64,000 nt of DNA, taken from assembly GCA_021613335.1 (NCBI GenBank), contig JAJTWR010000182.1, forward strand, positions 859,501-923,500. The letters are read 5' to 3'. This stretch comes from Whitmania pigra. Taxonomy: Eukaryota; Annelida; Clitellata; Hirudinida; Haemopidae. The position numbers were made by a program, and so were the translations under genes. The notes below the pieces were generated by a model that saw nothing but the letters and a program-made list of their open reading frames with translations, was not told the DNA's origin and searched no databases. Below, piece after piece: positions 47,298-58,926 of this stretch (position 1 is the stretch's first letter; the number at the start of each line of letters is the position of its first letter).

Positions 47298-48540
47298 TGT
47301 TGTAAAAATTACCTCATTTCGGTAACTAGTTACAAGTAAAAGTAATACCTCAAAAAGCTACTTAAGTATAAGTAAGAGTATTGTCTCAAACATTTACTCA
47401 AGTAAAAGTTAAAAGTTACAGCGTCCAAAAGTTACTTTTAAGTAAAAATTACAAGTAACTTTGATGCCGCCATTATTGTGATCATACATCATTCCGTATT
47501 ATTTAAAAGAAATTGTTTCTCTTATCGTTAAAACAATTACTGGTATTAACTGCTAGTACTAACAGTCATTAAGTAATAACATTTGAACTAATGCATTCTT
47601 TTGGTGTTTTTATTATTTATTACATTACAATCACAAATTTTTGTTAATTTTTAACATAACTAAGTCCTCGAATAGTTTGTCACTCATTATGGTCCTTCAG
47701 CTGTTCTTTGTCATACCAGAAGAGAGCCCGATTACTCTAGCAGCGGTCCGCAGCGTTCGGCAGCGGTGAGGGGGGTCCGGTTTTTCGCAAAATTTGAGTC
47801 TCGTAAACATAGAAATTATATAAATGATACATATTTCGAAAGGGGAGATAATGATCTTTCTGAATATTATAAAATTATTAAATTTACTAAATTTTATTAT
47901 TATAAAAATTGCTTGCAAAGATTAATTTGTTAAAAACTAAAACTTTTTAACATAGAAGTCTATTGTGGTTTATATCATTTTGTAGGGCTAATAAATATCT
48001 TCAAAATGACATATACCATGGTACAATTCCATGTGCCAAAGCTGAGATATCACGCCTCAATTTTTACAGACGACTGAAACACTGCGGTTATGTCTTGTGG
48101 CTTAAGTGACTTATAAAACATGGGTCAAGTGCTGATTGCAATGACATGCACAAAGTATCCAGACCCTACCAAAGCAGACACACGCTTGAACGTTTTAAGA
48201 GCGGGTCTGTTGGAATTTTACTTGCTTCGTTAAGGTTGTTTTTCCTGAGCATACCCTTTGTGAAAATCTAGGATATGTGCTTGTACCCTCATGCTACTGG
48301 CGGTTTTGCCTATTATGACTTGTCTACGTATTTCGCCATTGTTCTTTACTGATGTACACTTGCAATTTCCATCAAAATCTTCGAAATAATCCCACGCAGG
48401 ACTTTCTCGTTTACGTCCAGAGAATTGCCTTATTATACTAGCCATTTCTTCGCACACGCGAGAGACTATGATAACGAACGAAAAAAGGAAGCAATGGTTG
48501 CATAGACAACAAATGTTTGTAAAATTATTGAACATTTTCA
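47298..48540 (-). mobile_element. hAT transposon remnant with BED zinc finger
   Basis: At 47298 the sequence CAGTGTTGTAAAAATTAC followed by alternating 'agttac/aagtaa' motifs (to about 47465) is typical of a hAT terminus. On the minus strand at 48236-48460 a frame begins MASIIRQFSGRKRESPAWDYF and continues with CKCTSV...HILDFHK. This is a BED-finger-like arrangement (aromatic pair, Cys pair, His pair) of hAT transposase N termini. The catalytic part is absent or unreadable, and no second terminal repeat was found. Confidence 0.6.
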
Positions 48541-49320
48541 AAAACTATAGAAATTGAAACAAAATCTTTCAAGTTTCTATAAAGTTCTTTAGCTATCATT
48601 TTTATTTCTATATAATTTAAATTTTACCTAATTTCAACCAATTTGAATCATTTATATATCAGTTTTAATGCGATCATTCTAGTTTCAAGTTTCAGTTATA
48701 GGAATGTCACTGATATCGACGCGGTCGAACAAAAACCTAGATTCCCGCATCCTCTATGGAACTGCGGATGGATGTTGGTGCTTTGACTGCCTCGCCTTAA
48801 ACAAATAATTTCTGCGAGGCTTGGCAGGGAGATGAAGTGATTGGATCATCCAATTATATGGAAATTTATTCAAGAAGAAGGAACAATCTTTTAACGAGGT
48901 TAAATTAGAGCACCTGATGACAAGCACCAATATCACTTCACTTCCAAAATTCTAATTAATGCATATAATAAATAAATTAATTGATTTTTTAAGCACCCCG
49001 TCATAAGGAGCGCATTTCGATTATCTCAGGAATTAACTTCGGTTTTGTGATTCAATGAATTATTATTTCATAGACGTTTAGACGCAAAGCACAATGACAA
49101 GTTGTGAAAGCACCTCTAAAGTTAAGCATTAAAACAGAAATTTGAGCCCACAGAGTTCATTGCAACGCAATTTTGTTGACAACTTTATTGTTTTATTGAA
49201 ATCTTGTAATCGCTAGATTTGCTGGAAAAATCTCAAAGCAGAAAAAAAGGAATCAATCAGATTTTATGGTGGTGGCGGGCATCGAAGAAAATATTGCAAG
49301 GGCTTTTCACTTCAATGAAA
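48541..49320. other. Spacer, nothing recognised
   Basis: No exon or element end could be supported. A 60-codon minus-strand frame near 48754-48936 has no family signature. Confidence 0.4.
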
Positions 49321-49350
49321 CTTTTTTGAGCATGTTATGTGGAGCTTCAG

Positions 49351-49736
49351 TTTTTTGTTATTCCGCCCTGGAGTTTCGACAGGGATAGTCAGAAGAGTTT
49401 CCCCCGTCTTCAAACGTTTTGACCCTATGAATCTTCTTACGATTTCGGAGGCAGAAGCCCTGTCGGTTTTTGTCTTTCTGGACCCAACATTTACCGCCGG
49501 CTATGAGAGGCGCTAGTAGGCCTTGTAATGTCAGTCACTGCTGCCTGGACTGGAGCGACTGCGAAAGCTCTCAATGGCTTCTTCATGTCGCATGCTTTGC
49601 GAGTCCGCGGTCGGCCTATTTCTTCCGATAATACCACGTTTCTCGGCCAATGATTTGGCCCCGTCGTTCGGTGGATCATCCATACCGGAGACCGACGGCT
49701 TTTCCCGGCTTTCCTGCAGTGAGCTCTTAAGTGGTT
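49351..49736 (-). mobile_element. Repeat family R, copy 3 (3' end fragment) between 30-bp direct repeats
   Basis: The reverse complement shares with copies 1 and 2 the segments 'aaagccgtcggtctccggta', 'gacggggccaaatcattggc', 'gaagccattgagagctttcg' and the final 'tatccctgtcg...ccagggcggaataa'. It is bordered by nearly identical 30-bp direct repeats (49321-49350 and 49737-49766, 27 of 30 match), which look like a long target-site duplication. Confidence 0.75.
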
Positions 49737-49869
49737 CTTTTTTGAGCATGGTACGTGGAACTTCAGCACAAATATGCGCACACTTTTCAGCACGTTGTCG
49801 ACGGTAATCGGCAGAAGAGTTCTTAAGCGGTGACATAATTGGGGGAGATTCCCCATTGACTTTAGACAA

Positions 49870-50470
49870 GACGAAAAGAAGCTAGAAGCCAAAATAAGGT
49901 CAAGTTGGGCGAGAGTTTGAAAAAAGCTGAAATAAGGGCCCTGTTGTCAAGTGTGATCAATAACTAATTTTTGTTGTGCCAGTCAAAAAGCCTATTAGCG
50001 ACAATGTTTCTGCTTTCACATGGTTTCATATGCGCTGTCAAGAAGTCGATGGTGTCTTATTTGTAACTGTAGAGAGCATTGAAGGCGGGCGGATGGTGCG
50101 TTCGCAAAGAGCTGCATATGTCGATGATGATTTGTTACCTGGCGTGTCAGAGCCGCCAGTAAAAAAAATCTCACCAACTCTCGTATCAGTTTACTGGTAT
50201 ATTTATTAATAAAATTTAACACTTGAACTTCGCATTTAGGTTTTTCAATGTGTTTAACTCTGCCGTCATGTGACAGTGTGGCAGCAGATTGTGTCAGTGA
50301 GGGACGTAATTTTGGGGAACCCATAAAAAGGTCATCTCTCCACGTTTCGCAAGGGTTTTGCCCCCTTATGAATTTTGGCTAGAAGCAAAAAAAAGATCAT
50401 CTCCTCAAGCTGTGCAAAGGTTTGCCTCTCTTGGAAAAATGCTGAAATGACGTCCTTGTTGTCGTTGTGG
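49870..50470. repeat. Dispersed repeat family S copy
   Basis: Segments at 49880-49945 and 50290-50460 resemble 26.2-26.55 kb ('gtttgcc...cttggaaaaatgctgaaatg'). The two blocks here also resemble each other. A 77-codon plus-strand frame between them (49976-50209) has no recognised family but is free of low-complexity sequence. It could be a transposon relic. Confidence 0.45.
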
Positions 50471-52980
50471 TAAAAGGCAATGAAAGTAGATCAGCCAGCT
50501 CTCACGGGATGCTGTTAGATGAAGTCGACAAGCTTTTCTAATCAATAATGAATAGAGACATAATGGGTCTAGGCAGGCCATGAATTTGCAAAGATTTGCG
50601 GGTGTTGAAAATTTAGATGAAGACATTCAAATCCAGAAAACCTTAGAGTTAAAAAAAATTCAGACAAATTTTAGCTGATTGTATCTCTTGGCCGTTGGGT
50701 GACTGTAATGACAATTTGGTATGCTCCTGTTGAACTAGGATAATGTCTGACGTAAATAACTTGGGTGAATGAAATTGCAAAAATTATTGGTTGTATTTAT
50801 AATTATTCTACTGAATATATAAACTAAATTCAAACAGATTCAAATGATGATAGCACGGAGACTCGAACCCTGATGCTGGAGCACCATCCTAATCATCTGG
50901 ATATGCAGCGGTTAATAAATTTTGTTTCCCTGCTGGTTAAGATTCGCACCCTCTAAAAAGATATCTCGCACCCCTGCTCTAAATAGTGAAAGTCTATATC
51001 ATCTTGGTTAAGAGTTTTGAAGGAAAAACCAACTTTGAAACTAATTTGGCTTTAGCCTATGAATGGTCTCGTGAAAAGTGATTTTTGTGGTATCTGCTGG
51101 CACTTTCTCCAGTTTCAGAGCATTAATCCTCGAGATTGATTTTTCAAATTTTTTATCTATTAACGACTAATCTGTAGCCTGCTTTTCCTCGCTCGCTGTT
51201 GACTGGTTGTATCATTTTTGCCGAGGCTTGTCGTATTAGTGGCTATTTAGCCCTTCGATCGGTTAAATAAATAAATAAAAATAACTTTAGCACTATTGAA
51301 AATGTTGTTGCTGTTTAGTAAAAGTTAATCAATTTTATTAATATTTCTAGTATTATTATAAAAATTAATAATCAATATAATAAAATATTTTTAGTTCTTT
51401 CATTGTTATCATTGATCGCTATTATTATAACAATTTCTGCCTTTGATCGATTTTGATAATAAATTTCAAAATAGAATATGCAAAATGATATTCATTAAAT
51501 TTCCTTGTTAGATATTAGATTATTTTTATTAGTAAGAAGAGCAAGTACAAATTGTAAGTTTGCAATTAGAAGAAAAACACGTTTTTCTTATGACGAGAGT
51601 TGATGTATATTTGTAAACACTAAGCACCATAAATACTGATTAGACTGATAGTATGTGTGTTAAATTTTTAATTATTGGAAATTTTATTTTGATTACATGT
51701 TTTATTTCAAAGCAAAATGCTACATGAGAGGAACAATAATGCATTTTCAATACTTAGACCTATATCTATATCGACACACTGAAGATAATAGAGAAAAACG
51801 TTTCACTCTTCAACTACATTTTCATATATAAAATGACAATTGGTGGAAGCAATGTAAAATCAAGCCATGGAAGCCGATTTTAGTTACCAAGCCGTAAGCC
51901 GTGTAGGTTATCAAGCCGCGTCTAGCCAGCTAAACTTCTTTCAAGTCGAGCCATTTACTGAATACCCTCGGCTCACAGGTCTAGCGCAAGCATGAATATA
52001 TGTATACAAGCAAAGAAAGAAAAAACCAAAAATTGGAAAGATTAAAAAATAATTTAAGATTATTTTGTTATGTAGATTTAAAAATTTTTACAAAACCAGA
52101 GAAGCTTCGCGGGCCGAATAGAAACATACGGCGGGCCGCGGGTTAGACAACCCTGTTCTAGATTATGTAAATAAAAATGCCGGTCTTGCCGCCGTATTTG
52201 CTCAACCATTTGGATCGTTTTGCTTTTTGTCAGTTTTGGGATGATTTGTTTTCTTGTATTTTTGAGTCATGTTATTCTAGTGTATTATTAACTAACCAAA
52301 GTGCATCATTGTGCTTTGCATTAAGAGGAGTTTGATAGTGAGGAGGTCCGATGTGAAATGGATATCTTATTAAACCATTTTATAGCTTATTTAGTAATTA
52401 TTAACCCTTCGTCAGATTTATTTTGTTTCGAATTGCTGTTTGACTTTGACAAGCTTAATTATTAGTAAGAACTTAATTTTGAATGTTATTTTCAGTCTTT
52501 GTCTACGATCATAATTTATAGATAAATGCTTCTTATCTCATTAATTATATTAATTATTTAAACATTGATTAGAAATGTTGCTGATTTTTTAATGCTGAGG
52601 AATCACTTATCATGTAGAACATTTATTATTCATATTTAAATGTTACTTTGTCAGAGCAACTAAAGTCTGGAGATATTTTTTTTAGTTAATGGAGTAATGT
52701 TGGAACGTACATTGTGTATTTTGTATAGCAAATAAATGAAGAATACCTTTAATTGGGCAGTAACTTCTATTTATTTATTAATTAGTTTGTAATTTTTTCT
52801 TTGACTACAACTTTTTTGATAGTGAGGGTTATCAAATTTTTTTATTTTTTGCTACCTTCATGTAACATGAAAAAGATTAAAACACAGAGAATTTAATATT
52901 TAAAGCATTTCAGTCAATTTAAATGTTGTTAAGGCTCTAATTGTGCTGAAGCATTTCATCTAATTATGTGAAATAAACCT
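50470..52980. other. Mostly empty intergenic DNA with small repeat traces
   Basis: At 50850-50915 the reverse complement carries a box B-like GGGTTCGAGTCTCC preceded by GATTAGGATGG, a tRNA-like (SINE-type) trace. At about 52105-52152, 'gcgggccgcgggttagacaaccctg' read as two halves resembles the end of a nonautonomous hAT element. No exons are recognised. Confidence 0.4.
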
Positions 52981-52984
52981 GGAG

Positions 52985-53400
52985 TGTGACAAAGAAGATG
53001 TTTGTCATGGCTGGGTCTCTGTCTCCTACATTTGATATTAACAGGATGAATTGTAGCTCGCGAGTGCATTTCATTAGATATCGATTATTTTTTTAAGCTA
53101 GCCAATGTTATTCTTAAACTCTTAAAATAATGATTATTGTTTTTTAGGACAACTAGTTTAATCAACCGGTAGGCATGTATTGACCTTTTTTCGTGAATTT
53201 CAATTGGCTGATATTTTAGTAGATTTTGTTAGAATTGCTAATCAGGTCCAACGTGTATAAATATTGGCTCGATGAGAGCTGTTGGAAGCTGATAAGAATG
53301 GTTTTAATGACTGGTTTCCTGCGGTTTTTATTCCAAGATTTTAGCTTGTAAATAAAGCTTTAGTTCCAATTCCTTGTTTCTGGTAACAAACTGGGTGTTA
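52985..53400 (+). mobile_element. Possible LTR with primer-binding site
   Basis: A TATA-like 'gtataaatattgg' (about 53256) and AATAAA (about 53352) precede a 'ggtaaca' end, followed within a few bases by TGGGTGTTAGTGGTGGCAGC (53391-53410). That is a layout seen at LTR/primer-site junctions of gypsy-type elements. No internal coding region follows. The left boundary is a guess. Confidence 0.35.
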
Positions 53401-53699
53401 GTGGTGGCAGCGGTACTACCGGCTTCGAGTGAAGAACGTGACAGAATGTTATTCTTATTAAAGACAGATTTTTAAGGTAAATATTATTTCACATTATACT
53501 TTAAAAATACTATCTCTTCAAAACTTTCATCAGTAGGCCTCAGTGGATGGAGTTCATAACTGGCTCAAGAGGAAACTTTCTCTCAAGTCGACATCAAGAA
53601 CAGGAATCGATATATCAAACAAACATTGAGCAGTTGAAGAGTGGACACAATGCTTTGTAATTGATACCACGAGTCAAATTTTTCAGTTCTTCGATACCT

Positions 53700-53905
53700 T
53701 TTGATTCTTCATTGAATGGTACAGTTGTACAGGCAGATATCATTCAGAAGGTCAAATACAGGAGTAGGTTTGGATGGAAATCTTGCATCTCTCTTCTCTA
53801 ATGAAGGCTCTTGAGTTGGAATGATTACAATTTCTATGTACTTCATCAACAATCCAATAATATTTTCTAAAGAAATGTGTTTCATTGAAGCAAACGAAAA
53901 CAAGT
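53700..53905 (-). other. Short unassigned open frame
   Basis: A 64-codon minus-strand frame (53709-53903) with SLENIIGLLMKYIEIV and PSLEKRDARFPSKPTPVF, not low-complexity. It lies 200 bases downstream (minus) of the exon at 54.1-54.3 kb and may belong to the same broken gene. No family recognised. Confidence 0.25.
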
Positions 53906-54093
53906 TTCAACAACATTGTTTCAGAACAATTAACAAACTATTTCAACAGTTTTTCTACTTAAACTTTAACCATCCGAAATTCATGTTTTGCATACATTGA
54001 AGTACAAAAAATAATTCACTTGCACAGAAAATTATCACCTATTTTACTATTTTCATCGTGTGTGGGAGTTTCTGGCACATCAAGATTTAGAAA

Positions 54094-54312
54094 TTAATGA
54101 AACTTCATTTGCGTGTTATTGCTTTGTTCAAATAATTTTGAATATTCTGGAATGTATGAATTCACAAAATTGGATGCGAGAAAAGGATGACAGGCAATAA
54201 AGTTCTGCAAACGTCTGCATGGCGTTACTGTATAGTTTACAGTAAAACAGTGTGCGCCTCCTGATGTCTTGATGGTTAGTGGCCATGGAGAGAGAAAGGC
54301 CAGATTCTTCTC
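54094..54312 (-). CDS. Orphan 3'-terminal exon of an unrecognised gene
   Basis: A good 3' splice acceptor on the minus strand (tttatttatcctttcag) precedes a 219-base phase-0 exon encoding 72 residues: EKNLAFLSPWPLTIKTSGGA, then FTVNYTVTPCRRLQNFIACH, ending NTQMKFH and TAA. The composition looks like folded protein rather than repeat. After the stop the frame continues FLNLDVPETPTHDENSKIGD, so an older, longer frame may have been cut by the stop. No upstream exon could be identified between 54.35 and 55.9 kb. It is either a pseudogene remnant or part of a gene with distant exons. Confidence 0.35.
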   Translation of the reverse strand, partial: EKNLAFLSPWPLTIKTSGGAHCFTVNYTVTPCRRLQNFIACHPFLASNFVNSYIPEYSKLFEQSNNTQMKFH

Positions 54313-54314
54313 CT

Positions 54315-55920
54315 GAAAGGATAAATAAATCCTCGAAGATCAGCGAAAAATGTATTTAAGTGTCGTTGAATACATTTCAAATAAATACATAGTTTGTTTG
54401 ATGTTCGGCTGTGTAAATTTTCTACAGCTTGCCTAGCAATAAAGTCTTTGTAATGTTTTATTTAAGGTAATAAATCTAAGAAATGTTAACCGTGGTTTAT
54501 ATTTTTTTTTGACAAAGCTGATTGCTTTCTCAGGTTGCATTCGAATGTATCAAAAAGACTTCTTTTGAAATTTTGCTTAAATGTAATTTTATTAATATTC
54601 ACAATTTTAATAATATCAAGATTGAAAACTATAATTTTTAAAACACCGATTTTTCAAATTAAATGCTTTCTGTGGTGAAACGGGTGTTTTTCCTCGGTCT
54701 GACGATCGCTTAAATTGTGGTCCGTTTCATTCATTTACTTAGTAAATCACAGGCAATACAATACAAATTTATTTAGAACTGAGGTTTTACAAAAAATACA
54801 CGTGTTGCGTTTGATCTTGGGGCTCATTTCAAATGCAGTGGCAGCACATCCCTGCTGCCGCGCAGGCTCGCGATGTGTAAACGGTTTGAATTTGAGCCCC
54901 GCTCTTCTGCTAGAGTCTTGGTAGCGGGCTTGGGCGATCTATAGCCGTGGTTAGAGCGTCGAATAGATAGGGATCAAAATTGATTTAAGTGCGCACGAAC
55001 ATTTCATTAACATTACAGTTGGATTCTTTACCCCAATTTTTATTGATTTAAGCCTTTGATATTGTCGGAACAAATTATGTTAGAACGGAGCTTCTGAACT
55101 TCAGAGGAGACAATAAAACTTTCAGTCAGTGAGAATACAAATTTGTGCGCATTTTTAGAAGGTTCAGACCAGAGCTGCCATGGACGCAAAAAATAGACTG
55201 AACTTATTTGGGAAAATAGACGAAACCGGTGCCTATGGCCTAAAAACTAAAATATGGGTGAGTGAGAATGAATGAATGTTACGCTAAATGATTGAGACTT
55301 ATAAATACATCTTAAGTGACTCATAGGACTAAAATCTCTATTAAATAACACCATTACACAGCCATTAATTAGACCGTGTGGGAGAATTCTAGCAACGGTA
55401 TTCACGTTCGGATTAATAATAAGCTTCATTTGCAGTGGTGTTTTAGGGTAAATGATGACGTTATAATTACCAGCTGCTAATTATTACAAATGACACAATA
55501 AAGGCAATGATAGCTCCATAAACAAACATATTTAATTGATTTAAACTATTTAAGTAATCAAAACAGAAACCATGAGGATAGTTTTAATTCACTGGAAATT
55601 TTTCAAAATTCAGTTGTTATTTCGTAAGATTGTATGTATAATTTTGTTGCTGCAATATTTGGAATGGTTACATTTTGTGGCGCCTTCGTGTGATCTTGGT
55701 GTTGTCGTCAATGTTATTTAAAATATTTGATTCCATAAGTATTTTTTAAAAGTCACTTAAATATTTACAAATAAAATTTTTTAAATTATTTTAACGAAGT
55801 TTTTGCAAAATGTAAATACAGATGAATCAAACTTTGGTGTTTTTCTGGAGAACAGCGGAAGTTGTCTGAACAATACGTAATAAACTTAGTCTTTAAAATT
55901 TTCGTTATTATTTAACTTTA
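54315..55920. other. Intergenic DNA, nothing firm
   Basis: A tRNA-box-like segment near 54930-54960 ('tagccgtggttagagcgtc') lacks a matching T arm. No exon is recognised. Confidence 0.35.
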
Positions 55921-55943
55921 ACGGCTGCTTATGCTACAGGAAA

Positions 55944-56267
55944 ATGTCGGGGAAAGATTATGAAAGAATGTTGAGGACGTACGGACAGCTGAATGAAGAT
56001 TCTGCCAGGCTGGTGGATCGAAAGGAAAGGCATTCGGCTATGGAGCTGATGTCATTTACTCACAAATTGCCGCTGAAATGTACCCAATGCCCAGCCGAGC
56101 TCAAGAATTGGTCAGATGTTGACTCTCACTTCGAGAAGGAAAAGGGTCACAGACCCAGGAATTGTGGATGGGAAGTCTTGGGAGATAAGACCATTTTCCA
56201 GGAACTAGACGTGGCATTCCGTACGGCACTGGCAAAGCACAGAATTAACAATCAAGAAGACCAATAA
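55944..56267 (+). CDS. Small putative zinc-finger-like protein, 107 aa
   Basis: The frame MSGKDYERMLRTYGQLNEDS ... ends NNQEDQ with TAA. It contains one C2H2-like unit (CTQCPAELKNWSDVDSHFEK followed by EKGH, Cys-x2-Cys and His-x6-His) at residues 47-70. It is rich in charged residues, with no low-complexity sequence and no signal peptide. A possible splice acceptor (cttatgctacag) lies four bases before the ATG, so a 5' untranslated exon may exist. Two AATAAA signals follow at about 56434 and 56553, fitting a real 3' end. GC content is higher than in surrounding DNA. The function is not recognised; it may be a short nuclear or RNA-binding factor. Confidence 0.55.
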   Translation: MSGKDYERMLRTYGQLNEDSARLVDRKERHSAMELMSFTHKLPLKCTQCPAELKNWSDVDSHFEKEKGHRPRNCGWEVLGDKTIFQELDVAFRTALAKHRINNQEDQ

Positions 56268-56279
56268 CCGTTAGTTGTG

Positions 56280-58621
56280 TTGTTAATATTTGTTTTAATG
56301 GAATGGCTAGAAATAACATCTCTAATTAACTTAGCTCTCTTTAGTTTTTACCAATGTTCTTATTAAGAAATTTTTCAGTTGATATTGCTTAAGCAGAATA
56401 ATAACGCTTTAAGTCAACATTTTAAGTCAGTATAATAAAGGTGCTTTGGGGTACAATATTTTCATTGTCCTTCACAGCCAAAAGGGGAAATTCTGTGCAG
56501 TATCTGATTCTGAAGTCTCATTCTCACAATGTACAATCTGGTTTCTATTGTATCAATAAAATATACAGATTTAAAATCACAAATGTTTTTGTTTGAATTT
56601 ACTTGTATACTGAAATGGGAACATTTTTAATTTTCAATTATTGTTTAAAATGGGGGAATGGGTAAAAAATTAAGGTGACATGATAATATTTGTATGTGAA
56701 AGCAACTTTTACATAAGGAGATCTTAAAACAAAAGCTTGGGAAGGGTATTTTACATTCGAGATAGTGGACAGAAAATGAGTTCACAATTTCTGTAGGATA
56801 TTGATTAAATGATACAAATGACAAGATGACTCAAGCCAAATGTTGAGGTGAGATTTAATACCATTGGGAGTATTTGTACATCATGCCAATGTATTCATTG
56901 CTGGTTTGATTTGTTTAATTATTACAGTAACGGTGTTAATCAATTGTTAAGTTAAACTTTAAAGTGATTTCAGAATGGCTTTATACATTTATATTTATAT
57001 TCATCATAGCCTCCAGTATAATTATTTTTTGTCTGAGAACTTAACAGGGCGAGTTACTTTGGACTTTGAAAGCTGCCTTACGATGGAAAGGTAAAGGATG
57101 GTGATGCTATGACCAACATCTCAAGGACTCTAAAGTGATGATAAAGATAAGTGTGTAATCTTGTTTTTTCTAAAATGTTATCATCAAGTTATTCACATTG
57201 ATTTATGTTTATATTCACATGTGGTTAACAATTATGCTCACTGATTATTATGATTAATTGTGTACACTTTAATTTGTTCATCAATGGTACTTGCTTTATT
57301 TAAAAATCAATAGATTCATGTTTGTCATTGAGACATTTAAAATATTCTAAATAAACAATATTAAGCTTATTATCTACTTCTTCTATATAACTATAATTGT
57401 TACAGTATAATAAAACGATTATAGCTATTACAATAATATGTCTTTGGGATATATAATACAATAATACAATAATAGTAACTAATAATAATAGAATTTAGTA
57501 TTTAAATTAATTATAGCATGTTTTAGTTGAAAAAATTTTAAATATAAAACTGAATTATTTCCAATGACTAGAATAAATAGTTTGAGTTATAGAATCTATT
57601 AAATTATAATAACATAATAATATATTTAAATATGAAATTGGTCTACAATTTAAGAATTAAAAAAGTTGAACCAGAGAATACTGGTTATTCAATTATAATT
57701 AATAATAATAATAATTATAATTATAATAATATGTTTTTGAATCCATTCATGAAAACTATGTCATTATTAAGCAATATTTATTTAATTCTTGATATGGTAA
57801 TGACATTTTAAAGACAAATGCTGTTTTAAGAACTAGGTTGTCAGATATTAAATATTATTAAATACACTTTTTCACTGTGTCCTCTTTTGATGAATCAGTA
57901 TATTTAAATATTACACATCACACAATATATTTTATAGGAATATTTTCTAAAATCTCAATAGAATGGTGATAGAAGGGAAACAATAATTGTTATTTAAGAA
58001 TATGAGAACATTTTTCCAGTTGAGTTTTATTAAAATAAAATTTATTTATTTTTTTCTAAATTTAAAATTCTGATTCCTTATCTTGTTTTTTTTTAAATTT
58101 GAATTTCTGATTGTTATTTTTAGATTTACTTTGGTTAAAATGTATTAACGAGTGAATGGATTAATGAATGAAAGAATGTTTTATTTCCGATTAACTTTGA
58201 ATGTGTGAGATGATGATGATGATAATGATGTTGATGATGATACTGGCATTACATTCCTCGTTTCTTGACCACCAAACAAGAGCAATAAGAGATTAACAGA
58301 CACGATAGATAAAATAAGATTATTTAAATAATCACTTTATTGCTAGTATGCTTTAAATCATAAAAAAAAATTCAGTCATAATAACAGTAACAACAACAGC
58401 AACAACAATAATAATAATACCTTCAATATATTACACCTTTGTGATATCTTTATTTGAAGTGTCAGCTCATATTTACAGTTCTACATTGCATCACGTGACT
58501 GCTCGCTCTTCCAGCAACAAACACTCGCACAACATAATGAGTTACTCTGACTAGAACATCATTAGAATATATTATTATTAGAACACATTGTTATTATTAT
58601 TATTACTATTATTATTAGAAC

Positions 58622-58652
<31 letters not shown>

Positions 58653-58920
58653 GAACATAGCTTAATTCGAGCATCAAAATCGAATGGCCAACATTTGGCA
58701 TCAGTTTTTCGAAATGCATTTTAATAGGATTTTAATTGCTGAAAATGAGCTTATGATTTATTATTATCATCATCATCATCATCATCATTATTGCCTGTTC
58801 AATGCTTCTATTAGAAATATTCTGTTGTATTTCCTCAAAATAAAATTTCAAAGCTTGAGATTCTGAGAAAAAAAAATAAAGTTCTGCGTCTTGGAACTTT
58901 CTAGCCGGGAGGGACAATCC
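56280..58920. other. AT-rich intergenic DNA with microsatellites
   Basis: Contains the 3' untranslated region of the 107-aa gene, then featureless AT-rich sequence. There are (TTA)n tracts at about 58575-58650 and a (CAT)n tract at 58762-58790. Confidence 0.5.
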
Positions 58921-58926
58921 CTCTTT

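Noticed and set aside
54930..54990. tRNA-like box A ('tagccgtggttagagcg')
   Set aside because: No convincing T arm or acceptor pairing could be found next to it.
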